Assembly (NCBI GenBank): GCA_963815665.1
Contig: CAWFHN010000003.1
Coordinates: 1 to 64,000 of the forward strand
Length of the DNA stretch: 64,000 bases
DNA from: DASUPK01 sp963815665
GTDB taxonomy: Bacteria > Actinomycetota > Thermoleophilia > Solirubrobacterales > 70-9
Direction: 5' to 3'
Position 1 is the stretch's first letter; each line of letters begins with the position of its first letter. The position numbers were made by a program, and so were the translations under genes. This document shows, piece by piece, positions 25,589 to 34,803 of the stretch. Under the pieces are notes generated by a model. That model was given only the letters and a program-made list of their open reading frames with translations. It had not been told where the DNA came from and searched no databases.

Positions 25589-27171
25589 GGGTACGTGGCT
25601 GGGTCGGGCGGTCCCTGCGCCGCCAATGGGCCGTTCAGGTCGGGGATCGGGTTGCTCTGACAGGCGACGTCGGTGCGGAAGGGAGGCTTGCTGCCGAGCG
25701 CGGGGCGCGTCCCGATGGGCGGGGTCGTCGAGCCGCCCCAAAGCGCCGTGCCGCGGGTGCTGACCGCATTCGGAACGGGCGAGCGCAGGTTCGGAACGGG
25801 GCCGCCCGCCGGCGTCGGACCACCGGCCGCGAAGAAGCGCAGCGAGGGACCGTTGCCGTCGAACGTGGCGCTCTCCCCCGCGAGACCCGCCGTCCCGTAG
25901 CCGAACTCCTTGAAGTTCGGCGCTCCGGTGCCGAAGTCGTAGCCGGCGCCGGAGTCGCTGAGCACGACGTCCCCCGTCGGCAAGAGCACGTTGTCGACGC
26001 AGCCGCTGAGCAGGCCGATCTGCGAGAAGACGCCACGGCCGTCGGCCGCCGCCTTGCCGGAGCCGGGACCGGCCAGGCGGAGCTGCGAGGCGATGTAGCC
26101 GAGCTCGTCCTTGCCGAGCAGCGCGGTGGTCTGGTCGAGCCAGGGCTGCGATACGGCGATCGTGGCCGGCAGCTCCTTGATGCCCTTCGCCAGGTAAAGC
26201 GAGACGGTGCGGAGGTACGGCAGAGTCGAGTTCGTGTGGCGCAGCGACGGCTCGGCGACCGCGAGGGTCGGCCCGAGCAGGTGGATCGTCCGCTGGAGGT
26301 TGGCCGACTCGGACGCGAGCGCGCCGGTGACTGTGTTGAAGTTGGTGACCAGGCCCTGGAGCTGGGACTCGTGCCCGGTGAGGGCGCCGAACACCTTCGC
26401 CTGCGCCGCGATCAGGTTGGAGAGGTCGTTGGGGTCGGTGCCCTGGAGCGCCTCGTTCACGATCGCCGAGTCCTTGGCCGCCGTCTGTCCGTAGGTGAAG
26501 GACTTGTTGATGGCCTCGGCCGCGGTCAGCCCCTGGACCTCCGGATCCTGGGTCACGTCATCCGCGGCCGTCGGCTTGTGGGTGAGCGTCGTGCCGTAGC
26601 CCGCGAGCAGCTTCTGCAGGTTGGCCCGATCGGGAGCCTGGAGCGAGGTCAGGATCTGGTCGAGCTGGACGGCCGTCGAGGTCTGGGTGATCGGAATGGT
26701 GTCGCCGCTCGAGAGAGAGTGCGCGCTCGGGCTGCCGGGGTGCACGTCGAGGAAGAAGTTGCCCTCCAGGAAGATGCGCGGGCGGATCTCGACCTGCGCG
26801 TCGCTGTGGACCGGCTGCCCGTTGTCGTCGACCGTGAAGGTGACATCCGAGTAGTCGCTGTTGCAGTTCCCGGTGAGGCCGTTCTCGCAGACGCTCTTCA
26901 CGCTCTCGACCTTGCCGACGTTGACACCGGCGATCCGCACCGGGGAGTCCTTGCGGATGTTGGCGGCGTTCTTGAAGACCGCGTGGAGCTCGAAATGGCT
27001 CTGGAACGGAATCGACTTGGTCCAGGCCAGGTAGGTGCCGACGACCACCAGCGCGATCAGGATCAGCGCGTTGCGGATCCGATGCGGCGGGTTGCCCTTG
27101 CGGTAGACCCGCTCGTCGTAGTCCTTGCCCTTCACCTTGACGGGCGGCTTGTTGGCGCGCTCGTCGGTCAC
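25585..27171 (-). CDS. MCE family protein, fourth of the cluster
   Basis: 528 residues from a GTG at 27171 overlapping the previous stop (GTGA). A charged cytoplasmic N-terminus (about 30 residues, KVKGKDYDERVYRKG) precedes the anchor NALILIALVVVGTYLAW and the MlaD domain (FKNAANIRKDSPVRIAGVNV, VEIRPRIFLEGNFFLDV). The MlaD domain has a Cys-bearing insertion (VCENGLTGNCNS) that could form a disulfide. A helical domain follows, then a Pro/Gly-rich tail of about 100 residues ending AAQGPPDPATYP. The long Pro-rich tail resembles that of mycobacterial MceC/D proteins. Confidence 0.9.
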   Translation of the reverse strand: MTDERANKPPVKVKGKDYDERVYRKGNPPHRIRNALILIALVVVGTYLAWTKSIPFQSHFELHAVFKNAANIRKDSPVRIAGVNVGKVESVKSVCENGLTGNCNSDYSDVTFTVDDNGQPVHSDAQVEIRPRIFLEGNFFLDVHPGSPSAHSLSSGDTIPITQTSTAVQLDQILTSLQAPDRANLQKLLAGYGTTLTHKPTAADDVTQDPEVQGLTAAEAINKSFTYGQTAAKDSAIVNEALQGTDPNDLSNLIAAQAKVFGALTGHESQLQGLVTNFNTVTGALASESANLQRTIHLLGPTLAVAEPSLRHTNSTLPYLRTVSLYLAKGIKELPATIAVSQPWLDQTTALLGKDELGYIASQLRLAGPGSGKAAADGRGVFSQIGLLSGCVDNVLLPTGDVVLSDSGAGYDFGTGAPNFKEFGYGTAGLAGESATFDGNGPSLRFFAAGGPTPAGGPVPNLRSPVPNAVSTRGTALWGGSTTPPIGTRPALGSKPPFRTDVACQSNPIPDLNGPLAAQGPPDPATYP

Positions 27172-28652
27172 TTCTTGCCCTTCTTCTTGGACTTCTTCTT
27201 CTTGACCTGCTGGAGGATCTGGCCCTCGGTGTGGATGCCCTGGTTGCCGGGCACGTTGCCGATCACCTGCTGGCCCGCGAGGTATGTCTCGTTCCCCGCC
27301 TCGCACTCGCGCTCCTGCCCCGGGGCCGCCGTGTTCGGGTACGGGTTGTAGTGGAGGAAGTTGGAGGGCTGGCCGCCGCCATTGGCCGGCGCGGAGCTCG
27401 GGCCGATCTCGCTGTTCGGGCCGATCGGCGGCTGCAGCACGATGGCTCGCTGGCTCGTGCCGATCCCGTTGGCAGAGCTGAGCCAGCTCGCCGTGTTGCG
27501 GAAGAGCAGGGTGGCGTAGTTGCAGACCGACTGGGCGGGCGTGATGAAGCGGAGCGGCGGCGACAGGGTGTTGTTGAAGTCCGTAAGGGAGCTGATGCCC
27601 TGGCGCGAGGCCGGGTCATTCGAGAGGTTGAGCAGCGCCTGGGCGGTCGGGTCGAGCTGCGCGTTGAATGCCGGGGAGAGCTTCAGGGCCTTGACGCCCT
27701 CGACGATCGACTGGCCGAGCGGCTTCTGCACCGGAGCGATCGCGTGGAAGCCGGGCTGCAGCTCGGCGAAGAGCTTCGCCGTGTTCGTAAGCAGCGGCCG
27801 GATTGTCGGCAGGGTCGCGATTGCGGTGTCCTCAGCCGCCGGCGAGCGCGAGATCGACTCCTGGATGAACGGGCGGGAGACCCGAGCAAAGGCGCCGAAG
27901 GTCGTGTCGAGATCGACGAAGAGCTGACCCTGGATCTCGGCGACCGGAGCGACCTCGGCGGCGGTGGCCGAGAGCGAGGAGACGAAGTTGGAGAGCCCGG
28001 TGTTGGGGTCGGCCAGGTTCCGCATCACGGGCGTCAGGACCTGGACCAGAGGCTTCAACTGGCCGATGGCCTCGTTCAGGTCCACCCCACGCCCGGCCAG
28101 CGCGTTGCCGAACTCGAGCAGGTTCGTCTGGATCGCGGTCCGAGTCGGGTCATCGAACATGTTGAAGACCTGATCGATCTCGACGGGCTCGGGGTGAGCG
28201 GCGCTCACCGGGATAGTCGAGCCCGGCTTGAAGCCCTGGCTCGAATTGCCGCGGTCGATCTCCAAATACTTGAGGCCGAGGGCCGACTTCGCCCGCACGA
28301 CGAGGTTCGAGTTCTCCGGCAGGGGATCGAGGTCCTGGTTGAGCTCCATGTTCAACTTGGCGACCTGGTCCGTGCACTGCCGGGTCGGATCGTTCGGGCA
28401 GGGCGCGTCATCGATCGTCACGGGCTCGACCGACTTGATCTGGCCGACCCGGATGCCGCCGATCCGCACCTCGTTGCCGGGCACCAGGGCGTCGGCATCG
28501 GGGAGCTCCGCGGAGATCTTGTAGGTGGGGACGAACGGCAGGCCCTGGTTGGCCTGGTAGGAGAGGAAGACGGCCACCACCACCACGAGCACGGTCACCG
28601 CACCGACCAGCGTCGGGCTCGCTGCGAGGCTGCCCATGCGCCCGCCCCTCAT
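27168..28652 (-). CDS. MCE family protein, third of the cluster
   Basis: 494 residues from the ATG at 28652, overlapping the preceding TGA. Anchor SPTLVGAVTVLVVVVAVFLS, MlaD domain (DADALVPGNEVRIGGIRVGQ, an insertion with CPNDPTRQC, then VVRAKSALGLKYLEI), and a long helical region. The C-terminus is an uninterrupted basic tail (QQVKKKKSKKKGKK), unusual for MCE proteins, in which Pro-rich tails are commoner. Such a tail could hold the protein to anionic envelope polymers (speculation). The neighbouring start is GTGA-coupled. Confidence 0.9.
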   Translation of the reverse strand: MRGGRMGSLAASPTLVGAVTVLVVVVAVFLSYQANQGLPFVPTYKISAELPDADALVPGNEVRIGGIRVGQIKSVEPVTIDDAPCPNDPTRQCTDQVAKLNMELNQDLDPLPENSNLVVRAKSALGLKYLEIDRGNSSQGFKPGSTIPVSAAHPEPVEIDQVFNMFDDPTRTAIQTNLLEFGNALAGRGVDLNEAIGQLKPLVQVLTPVMRNLADPNTGLSNFVSSLSATAAEVAPVAEIQGQLFVDLDTTFGAFARVSRPFIQESISRSPAAEDTAIATLPTIRPLLTNTAKLFAELQPGFHAIAPVQKPLGQSIVEGVKALKLSPAFNAQLDPTAQALLNLSNDPASRQGISSLTDFNNTLSPPLRFITPAQSVCNYATLLFRNTASWLSSANGIGTSQRAIVLQPPIGPNSEIGPSSAPANGGGQPSNFLHYNPYPNTAAPGQERECEAGNETYLAGQQVIGNVPGNQGIHTEGQILQQVKKKKSKKKGKK

Positions 28653-30232
28653 GCTCCGCCTCCGAGCAGGAACTGGAGGAACATCTGGGCCTCGTTCATG
28701 GAGATCGTGTTCGGGTCGGCGTCCTTGCTCTGGTCGTCCGGGGTGGTCGTGGTCGTGTCGGAGCCGGAGCCGGAATCGACGCCGGAGCCGGAACCATCGG
28801 GAGTGGTCGGGGTCTGCTCCGGGCTGATCTGCGGGAGGAGGTCCTGGAGGTTGGGCACGTTGACCTGCGGCAGTGGCGAGGACAAGCGGAGCCCGGACTT
28901 GCGGACCTTCGCCTTCTTCCCCTTCTTCTTCTTTGTCGGGGTGGTGGTCGTCTCGGGCCGGAAGAAGGCCTCGCACCCGGACTGGACGGCGGTCGCAACC
29001 TCGACGCAGGGAGTCAGCTGGAGGTTGGAGCGGACGAAGTGGCCGAACGCGTCGATGCCGTTGGTCGAGCCGACGGAGTTGTAGATGAAGTCCATCAGGT
29101 TCTGGAAGCCCTGGGTCTTGGTGAAGGTGTCGAGCAGGGCGGAGAAGTTCTGGCCGACCGGAACCGAGGAGTTAGCGGTGGCGACGAGGTCGGTGAGCAG
29201 CCCGTCCGACGCGGCGAGCTTCGGCCCGGCGGTCACAGCCGCGCTGCCGAGGCTCTGCAGCGCGGGGATCCCCAGGGTGGCGAACTGCGGGAGGTTGACG
29301 GTCGCCTTGCTCAGCCCCGGCGCCGCGGTGTTGATGTCGGTGAACAGCGGCGTGCCCTGATCCGCGAACTGCTTGAGCTTCGTCATCGTCAGGCGGACCT
29401 GGTGCAGGGTGGCCGGGAACTTCTGCAGCCCCTCCTCGAGGTCCGCGCTGCGCTCCGCCGTCGCCTGGCCCGAGATGGCGGCGTTGCGGAAGAAGCCGGT
29501 GATGTGGGTGCGCTCGCGAGCCAGCGGCTGCAGCACGGCGTCGCCGTTGCTTGCCAGGCTGGCGAGCTGCTTGTTCTGGTCGGCGAGGATCTTCAGGACG
29601 CGGTCGGTCTCGCGCAGCGCCGGATTGGCCCGGTCGACGACCTCGCCGAGGTCCTGACCGCGGCCGGCGAGTCCCGCGCCCAGGCTGTTGAGGATCAGCC
29701 GGAAGCGGTCGTTGTAGGGCAGCCGCTGGATGTTCTGGATCAGGTCGAGGTCGACGGTCGTGCCGTTGTTCTCCAGCGGCAGCAGGTACTCGCCCGCGCC
29801 GGGCTGACCGTCGGGGATCTTCTCCAGCGGAGGCGGCGGCGGAGTGCCCGCGGCGCGGGGCTGCGTCGGTGTGCAGTCGACGAACTTCTCGCCGATCAGC
29901 GACTGCGGACGGATCAGGCAGCTGGCGTCCTGGCGGAAGTCCTTGAAGCCCGAATCCTCGATCTCCATGGCCACGACGGCCTTGCCCGGCACGGCGTGCG
30001 GGCCGTTCTCGATGCTGGCGATCTCCTCGTCGTTCGAGACGTCGACCGACTTCACCGTGCCGACGGTCGCGCCGGCGACGCGGACCTGCTCGCCCGGCAC
30101 GACGAAGGAGCCGTTGTCGAAGTAGCCCCGGACCACGTAGGTGCCGCTGTTGCCGTTCGAGCCGATCGCGGGCAGCGCGATCAGCATCGCCGCGAGCAGC
30201 AGGCCGGCCGCTATGAGACCGATCCGCCTCAT
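28649..30232 (-). CDS. MCE family protein, second of the cluster
   Basis: 527 residues. N-terminal anchor GLIAAGLLLAAMLIALPAIG, MlaD domain (about 30-125: NGSFVVPGEQVRVAGATVGT, VVAMEIEDSGFKDFRQDASC, LIGEKFVDCTP) and helical domain to about 410. The tail contains a basic stretch (TKKKKGKKAKVRKSG) followed by an acidic Asp/Ser/Thr-rich linker. The ATG at 30232 overlaps the previous gene's TGA. The Pro-rich loop after the MlaD domain (PPPPPLEKIPDG) is unusual. The role is in envelope lipid transport by family. Confidence 0.9.
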   Translation of the reverse strand: MRRIGLIAAGLLLAAMLIALPAIGSNGNSGTYVVRGYFDNGSFVVPGEQVRVAGATVGTVKSVDVSNDEEIASIENGPHAVPGKAVVAMEIEDSGFKDFRQDASCLIRPQSLIGEKFVDCTPTQPRAAGTPPPPPLEKIPDGQPGAGEYLLPLENNGTTVDLDLIQNIQRLPYNDRFRLILNSLGAGLAGRGQDLGEVVDRANPALRETDRVLKILADQNKQLASLASNGDAVLQPLARERTHITGFFRNAAISGQATAERSADLEEGLQKFPATLHQVRLTMTKLKQFADQGTPLFTDINTAAPGLSKATVNLPQFATLGIPALQSLGSAAVTAGPKLAASDGLLTDLVATANSSVPVGQNFSALLDTFTKTQGFQNLMDFIYNSVGSTNGIDAFGHFVRSNLQLTPCVEVATAVQSGCEAFFRPETTTTPTKKKKGKKAKVRKSGLRLSSPLPQVNVPNLQDLLPQISPEQTPTTPDGSGSGVDSGSGSDTTTTTPDDQSKDADPNTISMNEAQMFLQFLLGGGA

Positions 30233-31677
30233 GGTCCCGGCACCGTCTGGGCCGCGTTGCAGTCCCCGGGGCTCGCGGGGGCGCCGTTCGGCGGGCCGAG
30301 GAAGACGCCGGCCGGCGACGGGGCGGAGAACGGGTTGCTGCCGGCGAGGATCGGCGTGGAACCTCCCGGACAGCGCCGGAAGACGTTGTTGTTCGTGCTG
30401 CCGAAGGCGCCGTAGTCGTTGAAGATGTTGGCGGAGCTCTGGGCGGTGAACGTGAAGTTGGGCGCGGCGCCGCCGAGCCCGAAGACGCCGATCCCGGCCG
30501 GCTGGACCCGCGCGTAGTGCCCGTCCGCGTCGTAGTAGCCCGCGACCTGGTTGAGATGGGCGACGGCCGACATCAGCTCAGGTATGTAGGGGCGCAGGAA
30601 GGAGAGGTTGTCCTGCGAGTCCTGCATCGCCTTGACAGTGATCGGGATCGCGTCCGCGGCCCGCTTCTGGAGCGCCGTGAAGTCGCCCGTTGCGTCGGCG
30701 AGGTCGTTGGACTTGCCCTTCAGATTGAGCGCGCGGTTCAGGTCGCGGAACACCGGGACCGAGCGGCTGACCACCGGATAGAGCTGCTTCAGGAAGGGAG
30801 CGAGGTTCTTGGTGGCCGGCTTGGCCGCGTTGACGAGGACGTCGACGTCATCGAGCGCCGGGCGCAGGTTGTGGAAGGTGGTGTTCGCCTGGCGGAGCGT
30901 GCCGGGCAGGGCGACCAGCGCCTGGTCGAAGGAGCGGTTCTCGCTGGCGATCGCGCCCAGCGCCTGGTTCGCGTTCTGGGTGAGGGCGGAGAGATCGGCG
31001 CGGCGCTCGGCGACGGAGGAGACGACGCTGGCGCCGTTGACCAGGAAGTTGGTGAGGACCCCCGAGTCGCGATTGATCTGCTGGAGAAGACGGTCGGTCG
31101 CGACCAGCGACGGGCTCAGGTACTTGTAGGTCACGTTCGCCGCCGGCCCGTTGCCGGCGTAGACGGTCGCGGATCCCTGGATGATGTTCCGGAGGGCCTG
31201 GCGCTCGGGCCCGCGGAGCGTGTTGAAGAGCTGGTCGAGGTCGACCGGACTGGTCGTGTCGACCTCGGTGATGATCGCGTCGTTGGCGAGCTCCGGGTTG
31301 TTGTCCGGGCCCGGCTGGATCGAGATGTAGCGGTTGGCGATCCCCGACAGCGAGGTCGCGCGGATGATCGCCGAGCTCCCCTCGTGCAGCGGCCGGTCGA
31401 CGGAGATGTCGACCTGCGCCTGGCCGTTGTCGGTCAGCTTGACGTTGTCCACGCTGCCGACCGGCACGCCGCCGATCAGGACCTGATTGCCATTGACGAG
31501 CTGGCCGCCCGTCTGGAACAGCAGGCGGTAGTGGCTGGAGTTGTCGCCGCCAGAGAGCAGCAGGACGAGAATCGCGATCGCGACCAGCACCAGGGCGCCG
31601 ATCGCCGCCAGGCGAGCGAATCCGCCGCCCCCTCGTACGCGAGCGACCTGCGGCGAGGTCGCCCCGTCGTTAGCCAC
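30229..31677 (-). CDS. MCE family protein, first of the cluster
   Basis: 482 residues and the most upstream mce gene. Anchor LAAIGALVLVAIAILVLLLS, MlaD domain (about 45-130: LFQTGGQLVNGNQVLIGGVP, VGSVDNVKLTDNGQAQVDIS, TSLSGIANRYISI), then the helical domain and a Pro/Gly-rich end (FSAPSPAGVFLGPPNG). Actinobacterial mce operons normally begin with two YrbE (MlaE) permease genes. None is present upstream; the next gene is a trypsin-like protease 229 bases away. The promoter for all six genes should therefore lie in 31678-31905. Confidence 0.9.
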   Translation of the reverse strand: MANDGATSPQVARVRGGGGFARLAAIGALVLVAIAILVLLLSGGDNSSHYRLLFQTGGQLVNGNQVLIGGVPVGSVDNVKLTDNGQAQVDISVDRPLHEGSSAIIRATSLSGIANRYISIQPGPDNNPELANDAIITEVDTTSPVDLDQLFNTLRGPERQALRNIIQGSATVYAGNGPAANVTYKYLSPSLVATDRLLQQINRDSGVLTNFLVNGASVVSSVAERRADLSALTQNANQALGAIASENRSFDQALVALPGTLRQANTTFHNLRPALDDVDVLVNAAKPATKNLAPFLKQLYPVVSRSVPVFRDLNRALNLKGKSNDLADATGDFTALQKRAADAIPITVKAMQDSQDNLSFLRPYIPELMSAVAHLNQVAGYYDADGHYARVQPAGIGVFGLGGAAPNFTFTAQSSANIFNDYGAFGSTNNNVFRRCPGGSTPILAGSNPFSAPSPAGVFLGPPNGAPASPGDCNAAQTVPGP

Positions 31678-31905
31678 GAGCGTCCGTTCGGGTCCCTATG
31701 ACGGTCCCATCCTCCAGCGGCTCCTCACCTGCTTCCCAGCAGCGTTGCTCTCCTGCCGCAATCCTGCAGCTCCACAGGCGATCCTATCTAGGACCCCAGG
31801 CGCCGGCTCGGTAATTGGCCGTACTTTCCGAGGTGTTAACGGGTGCTTAATCGCCTCGATTTCGACCCGTTTCGGGCCGTCCCTGCCCCTCTCGAGGCCT
31901 CGGAT
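31678..31905. other. Intergenic region upstream of the mce cluster
   Basis: 228 bases without a convincing gene. A promoter for the six coupled mce genes must lie here. The part around 31800-31860 is AT-richer than its surroundings (TTAACGGGTGCTTAATCG). I see no clear palindromic operator. Confidence 0.4.
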
Positions 31906-32670
31906 CTAGGGAAGCGCGACGTAGTTCGCCAGGAAGGACCGGGCTGAGGCCGTATCGAGCCGGTAGTCGACGTTGGTCGACCTGCACGCGGTGTCCCCGG
32001 TGATCGTCGTCCCGGCGACGATGTTCGTCTCGCTCGACCCGGCTCCGAGGAAGTTCGGGCCGCCCGAGTCTCCATAACAAGTGCCGCCGTTTCCGGTGGA
32101 CGCGTTCTGCGAGATCCGGAGAAAGCTCGGCGTGACAGCGTTGAGTGTGCCGCTGGCGACGAAGCGCACGTCCGTGTAGGTGAACGTCTTGCCCCCCCTG
32201 CCGCTGCTCACGGCCTGGGCCCCGTACCCGACGGAGGTGAACTTCTGGTTCTTGCCGAGGCCGGCGAGCGAGTTTGCCGCCGGCAGCCTCGCCGGGTCGA
32301 TTCCGGAGACCTGGTTGTCGAGGACCACCACGGCGATGTCGTGCGGGTCGCCCTGCGCCTTGCTGAAGGCCGGGTCTGCGTGCCAGGTCCCCGCGTACGT
32401 GGTGCCGCCGGGATTGACGTAGGAGGAGTCGAACGTGACGTTGACGCGGCTGACCCCCTCATCGCAATGCGCCGCGGTGAGGAAGACGGTCCGGGAGATC
32501 AGCGTCCCGGAGCATTCGGCCCAGGTCCCGTCGGAGAAGGCCTGTTGCGCGAGCAGCGCCCCAACCTCCCGATGTCCGCTGCCGTCTGGCTGGCCGTTGA
32601 CTATGGCTCCGGCCGGCGCGACGACGATCAGTGAAGCGACGGCGGCGATCCCTGCGACGAGCTTCCGCAT
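31906..32670 (-). CDS. Secreted trypsin-like serine protease (S1 family)
   Basis: 254 residues from the ATG at 32670. Signal peptide LVAGIAAVASLIVVAPAGA. The mature chain starts IVNGQPDG, like an activated trypsin N-terminus (IVNG) with almost no propeptide. The catalytic triad is visible: His in FLTAAHC, Asp in PHDIAVVVL, Ser in GGTCYGDSGGPNF. The Cys pair around the His and one near the C-terminus (DTACRST) fit S1 disulfides. It is a single gene; the specificity is not clear. A longer frame upstream lacks coding character, so the signal peptide sets the start. Confidence 0.9.
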   Translation of the reverse strand: MRKLVAGIAAVASLIVVAPAGAIVNGQPDGSGHREVGALLAQQAFSDGTWAECSGTLISRTVFLTAAHCDEGVSRVNVTFDSSYVNPGGTTYAGTWHADPAFSKAQGDPHDIAVVVLDNQVSGIDPARLPAANSLAGLGKNQKFTSVGYGAQAVSSGRGGKTFTYTDVRFVASGTLNAVTPSFLRISQNASTGNGGTCYGDSGGPNFLGAGSSETNIVAGTTITGDTACRSTNVDYRLDTASARSFLANYVALP

Positions 32671-32755
32671 CTGAGTTCCTCCGTGAGTCCCGGTTGGCCT
32701 GCTGAGCGGAGCGCACCTCGATTCGCGTCGGCCGAAACCCCGGCGCGGTGGGCGA

Positions 32756-32962
32756 TCAGACGATTCCGAGAGAGATCGGCTGTCCCCACGCCGGCACTCT
32801 GAACAGCTCGTAGCGGTTTCCCGGGCGGCCGGCGGGCCGAGCTCGGTAGAGGCCCTCGTTGACCGCCGTCTGCGCGACGGCTTGGGCAGCGGTGACCGAA
32901 TCCAACGGCGAGGTAACCGGATACCAATGCTCCTCAATCTCCCGCTCGACGTCGTACTTCAT
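32756..32962 (-). CDS. Small hypothetical protein
   Basis: 68 residues, MKYDVEREIEEHWYPVTSPL at the start, soluble, with an acidic N-terminal helix and a basic middle (YRARPAGRPGNRYELFRVP). The lower-GC residues and balanced composition suggest a real gene rather than a chance frame. It sits upstream of the protease on the same strand (85 bases). No family is recognised. Confidence 0.5.
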   Translation of the reverse strand: MKYDVEREIEEHWYPVTSPLDSVTAAQAVAQTAVNEGLYRARPAGRPGNRYELFRVPAWGQPISLGIV

Positions 32963-33128
32963 CCTTGAAGCCCTCCATCCTCAGCAGTCCCGAGCCGCAC
33001 CTCTTGAGGACAAGGGCTCGAGGGGAGAGTTGCGATCAGGCCCGACGAGCGCAGGCCGACAATACTCCTCCGCTGGGCCTTTCGCGAGACACCGCCACGC
33101 CAGCATCTGCTCCGCACCGGAGAAAGCG

Positions 33129-33154
33129 AGAGGGCGGCCAAGGGGCCGCCCTCT
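33129..33154 (-). terminator. Hairpin terminator after the second duplicated exported-protein gene
   Basis: A perfect 11-base stem (AGAGGGCGGCC / GGCCGCCCTCT, loop AAGG), 35 bases beyond the stop at 33190. It has the same stem type and position as the terminator of the first copy at 21738. Confidence 0.7.
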
Positions 33155-33189
33155 TGCGATCACCGTGAGATAGGCAGGAGTGGCGGCGA

Positions 33190-33936
33190 CTACTTCTTCT
33201 TCTTCTTGCCGCCCGTCTGCTTGCACTTCTGAGTCGAGGACGCGCTGAACGACTCGCCGCTGTAGAAGTTGGTCACCTCAGTGGTGGCCCACTTCTTCTT
33301 CTTGCACCGGGCCATGACGTAGAAGGTCGGGCGCTTCTTCTTCTTGCCGTTGATCTTGACCTTCATCTTGCCCGTCTTGCGCTTGTTGAACGTCGTGTCG
33401 AACTTGGTCAGGTCGAGCCCGACGGTGTCCGGGATGTTGCTGAACGCCAGGGTCCGGCCCGAGATCGCCCCGATGATCGTCAGGGTCGTCGCGCCGGGAC
33501 CGATGTCCGTCTGCACGTAGATCGTGCTGGGACCGCCGCTGAAGAACGTGACGTTGCCACCGATGGCACCGCCGTTCACCTGAACGGTTCCCTGACCCGT
33601 GATGCTCTGCGGGCACGAGGCCTGCGCCTGGGCGTTGAACTTGCCCTGGATCGAGCTCAGCGGACAGACGGGGACATTGCCGTTGACGAACTTGACGTCC
33701 GGCGGAATCGTGAACGTCGTCGTCTTCGGCGAGTGAGACCCGACGAAGCTGTCATACGTCGTCGAGATGATGTTGTGCAACGAGACGCCGCCGAAAACCT
33801 TCTTGTTCTGCTTGGCCGGCAAAAGCGTCGTTTCCAGCGTCTGACCCGTCGGGGACCCCGCGAAGGCGGTCCCAGAGACGGTCAGCGCTGCGAAGACGCC
33901 AAGCGTCGCTGCAATCAGATACTTGCGCTTACGCAT
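33190..33936 (-). CDS. Exported protein with Lys-rich tail, copy 2 of a duplicated gene
   Basis: 248 residues, nearly identical in protein and DNA to the gene at 21793-22497, including the signal peptide and the bases just upstream of the ATG. Differences are few: KQNKKVFGG for KQDKKKFGG, S for N in YDSFVG, and an additional Lys-rich segment (MKVKINGKKKKRP) before TFYVMARCKKKKW. The tail is CKQTGGKKKKK. Long stretches of hundreds of bases are identical, indicating a recent duplication or gene conversion. It is probably an all-beta secreted or wall-bound protein; the function is unknown. Confidence 0.75.
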   Translation of the reverse strand: MRKRKYLIAATLGVFAALTVSGTAFAGSPTGQTLETTLLPAKQNKKVFGGVSLHNIISTTYDSFVGSHSPKTTTFTIPPDVKFVNGNVPVCPLSSIQGKFNAQAQASCPQSITGQGTVQVNGGAIGGNVTFFSGGPSTIYVQTDIGPGATTLTIIGAISGRTLAFSNIPDTVGLDLTKFDTTFNKRKTGKMKVKINGKKKKRPTFYVMARCKKKKWATTEVTNFYSGESFSASSTQKCKQTGGKKKKK

Positions 33937-34101
33937 ACCACTCCTTTTCGAGCTGACTACCTGCCTTTTTCCTGTTAGTCCGTCAACACGCCTGCGACCA
34001 GACGGATGCGTTCCCGCGCCGGGGGATGTCCGCTCCCTGACATGGCGTTCCGCATCGGGCGACCCCGCCGGCCGCCCGATGCGTGACCCACCCTGCCTCG
34101 C

Positions 34102-34632
34102 CTACTTGCGGAACGAGATGAAGAAGTCGTCGTCCGCCAGAGCCCCGGCGTCGAAGACCCGAACAGAGGCGTCCGTCCCCGCCGGACAGCCCGGGGGAGG
34201 GTTGTTGACGGCCGCCAGCTGGATGTTGACGACGCTTTCCATCCCCGTCTCGGCAGCCCCGTTGCCCGTGGCGTAGACCGGTGCGAAGGGGAGGTTGAAG
34301 CAGTAGATCCCGGTTCCACCCTTGGTCGCGTTGGGAACTTTCCTCGCCGTGCTCGCCGGAGTCACCGTGCCGTTCGCTGCCACGTGCGCGTAGGCGTAGG
34401 GAGCGTCGGCCGAATCCGCGTTCCGCGAGAACGCCACCGAGAGCGAGGGCGCCCGCGCGGTGATCTGCTTGTTCGCCATCACCCGAGAAACCTTCTTCGA
34501 GACGTGCGCCGAGAGCTTCTTCACCTTCTTGCCGGTCAGCACCCCTCCAGCGACCGCAGTGCCGCCGATGGCGGCGACCAGCGCGATGATGGCGACGATC
34601 ATCGCCGGCGATGGGCGTCGTAGCTTGTTCAT
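34102..34632 (-). CDS. Exported protein of unknown function
   Basis: 176 residues from the ATG at 34632. The N-terminus (KLRRPSPAMIVAIIALVAAI and GGTAVAGG) is the signal or anchor type commonly seen in exported proteins of Solirubrobacterales-like genomes. It is followed by a basic segment (GKKVKKLSAHVSKKVSR) and a beta-rich domain with two Cys (IYCFNLPFAPV, PPPGCPAG). Two TGTCA-N6-TGAC palindromes lie 130-190 bases upstream. A longer upstream frame is Gln/Pro-rich and non-coding in character. Confidence 0.65.
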   Translation of the reverse strand: MNKLRRPSPAMIVAIIALVAAIGGTAVAGGVLTGKKVKKLSAHVSKKVSRVMANKQITARAPSLSVAFSRNADSADAPYAYAHVAANGTVTPASTARKVPNATKGGTGIYCFNLPFAPVYATGNGAAETGMESVVNIQLAAVNNPPPGCPAGTDASVRVFDAGALADDDFFISFRK

Positions 34633-34761
34633 CTTCTTCCCTTCTTGTCTGGCCGCGCAGCAATCCCCTGCCGCAGCCGCTTTCCCGAGGGCGACTGGTG
34701 TGCCGCCCCCCTGGCTTGGCGGGCGATTCTGCGGTCGGTTCCTCGCTTCTTCAAGCGCCAC

Positions 34762-34777
34762 TGTCAGGCGGGTGACG
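34762..34777. promoter_or_regulatory. Candidate Crp-family operator, site 1
   Basis: TGTCAGGCGGGTGACG, a GTCA-N6-TGAC palindrome, about 130 bases upstream of the exported-protein gene that starts at 34632. It is one of nine such sites between 34.7 and 43.4 kb. Confidence 0.45.
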
Positions 34778-34803
34778 CCGCCGACGCCACCGTCCGACGG
34801 GTG

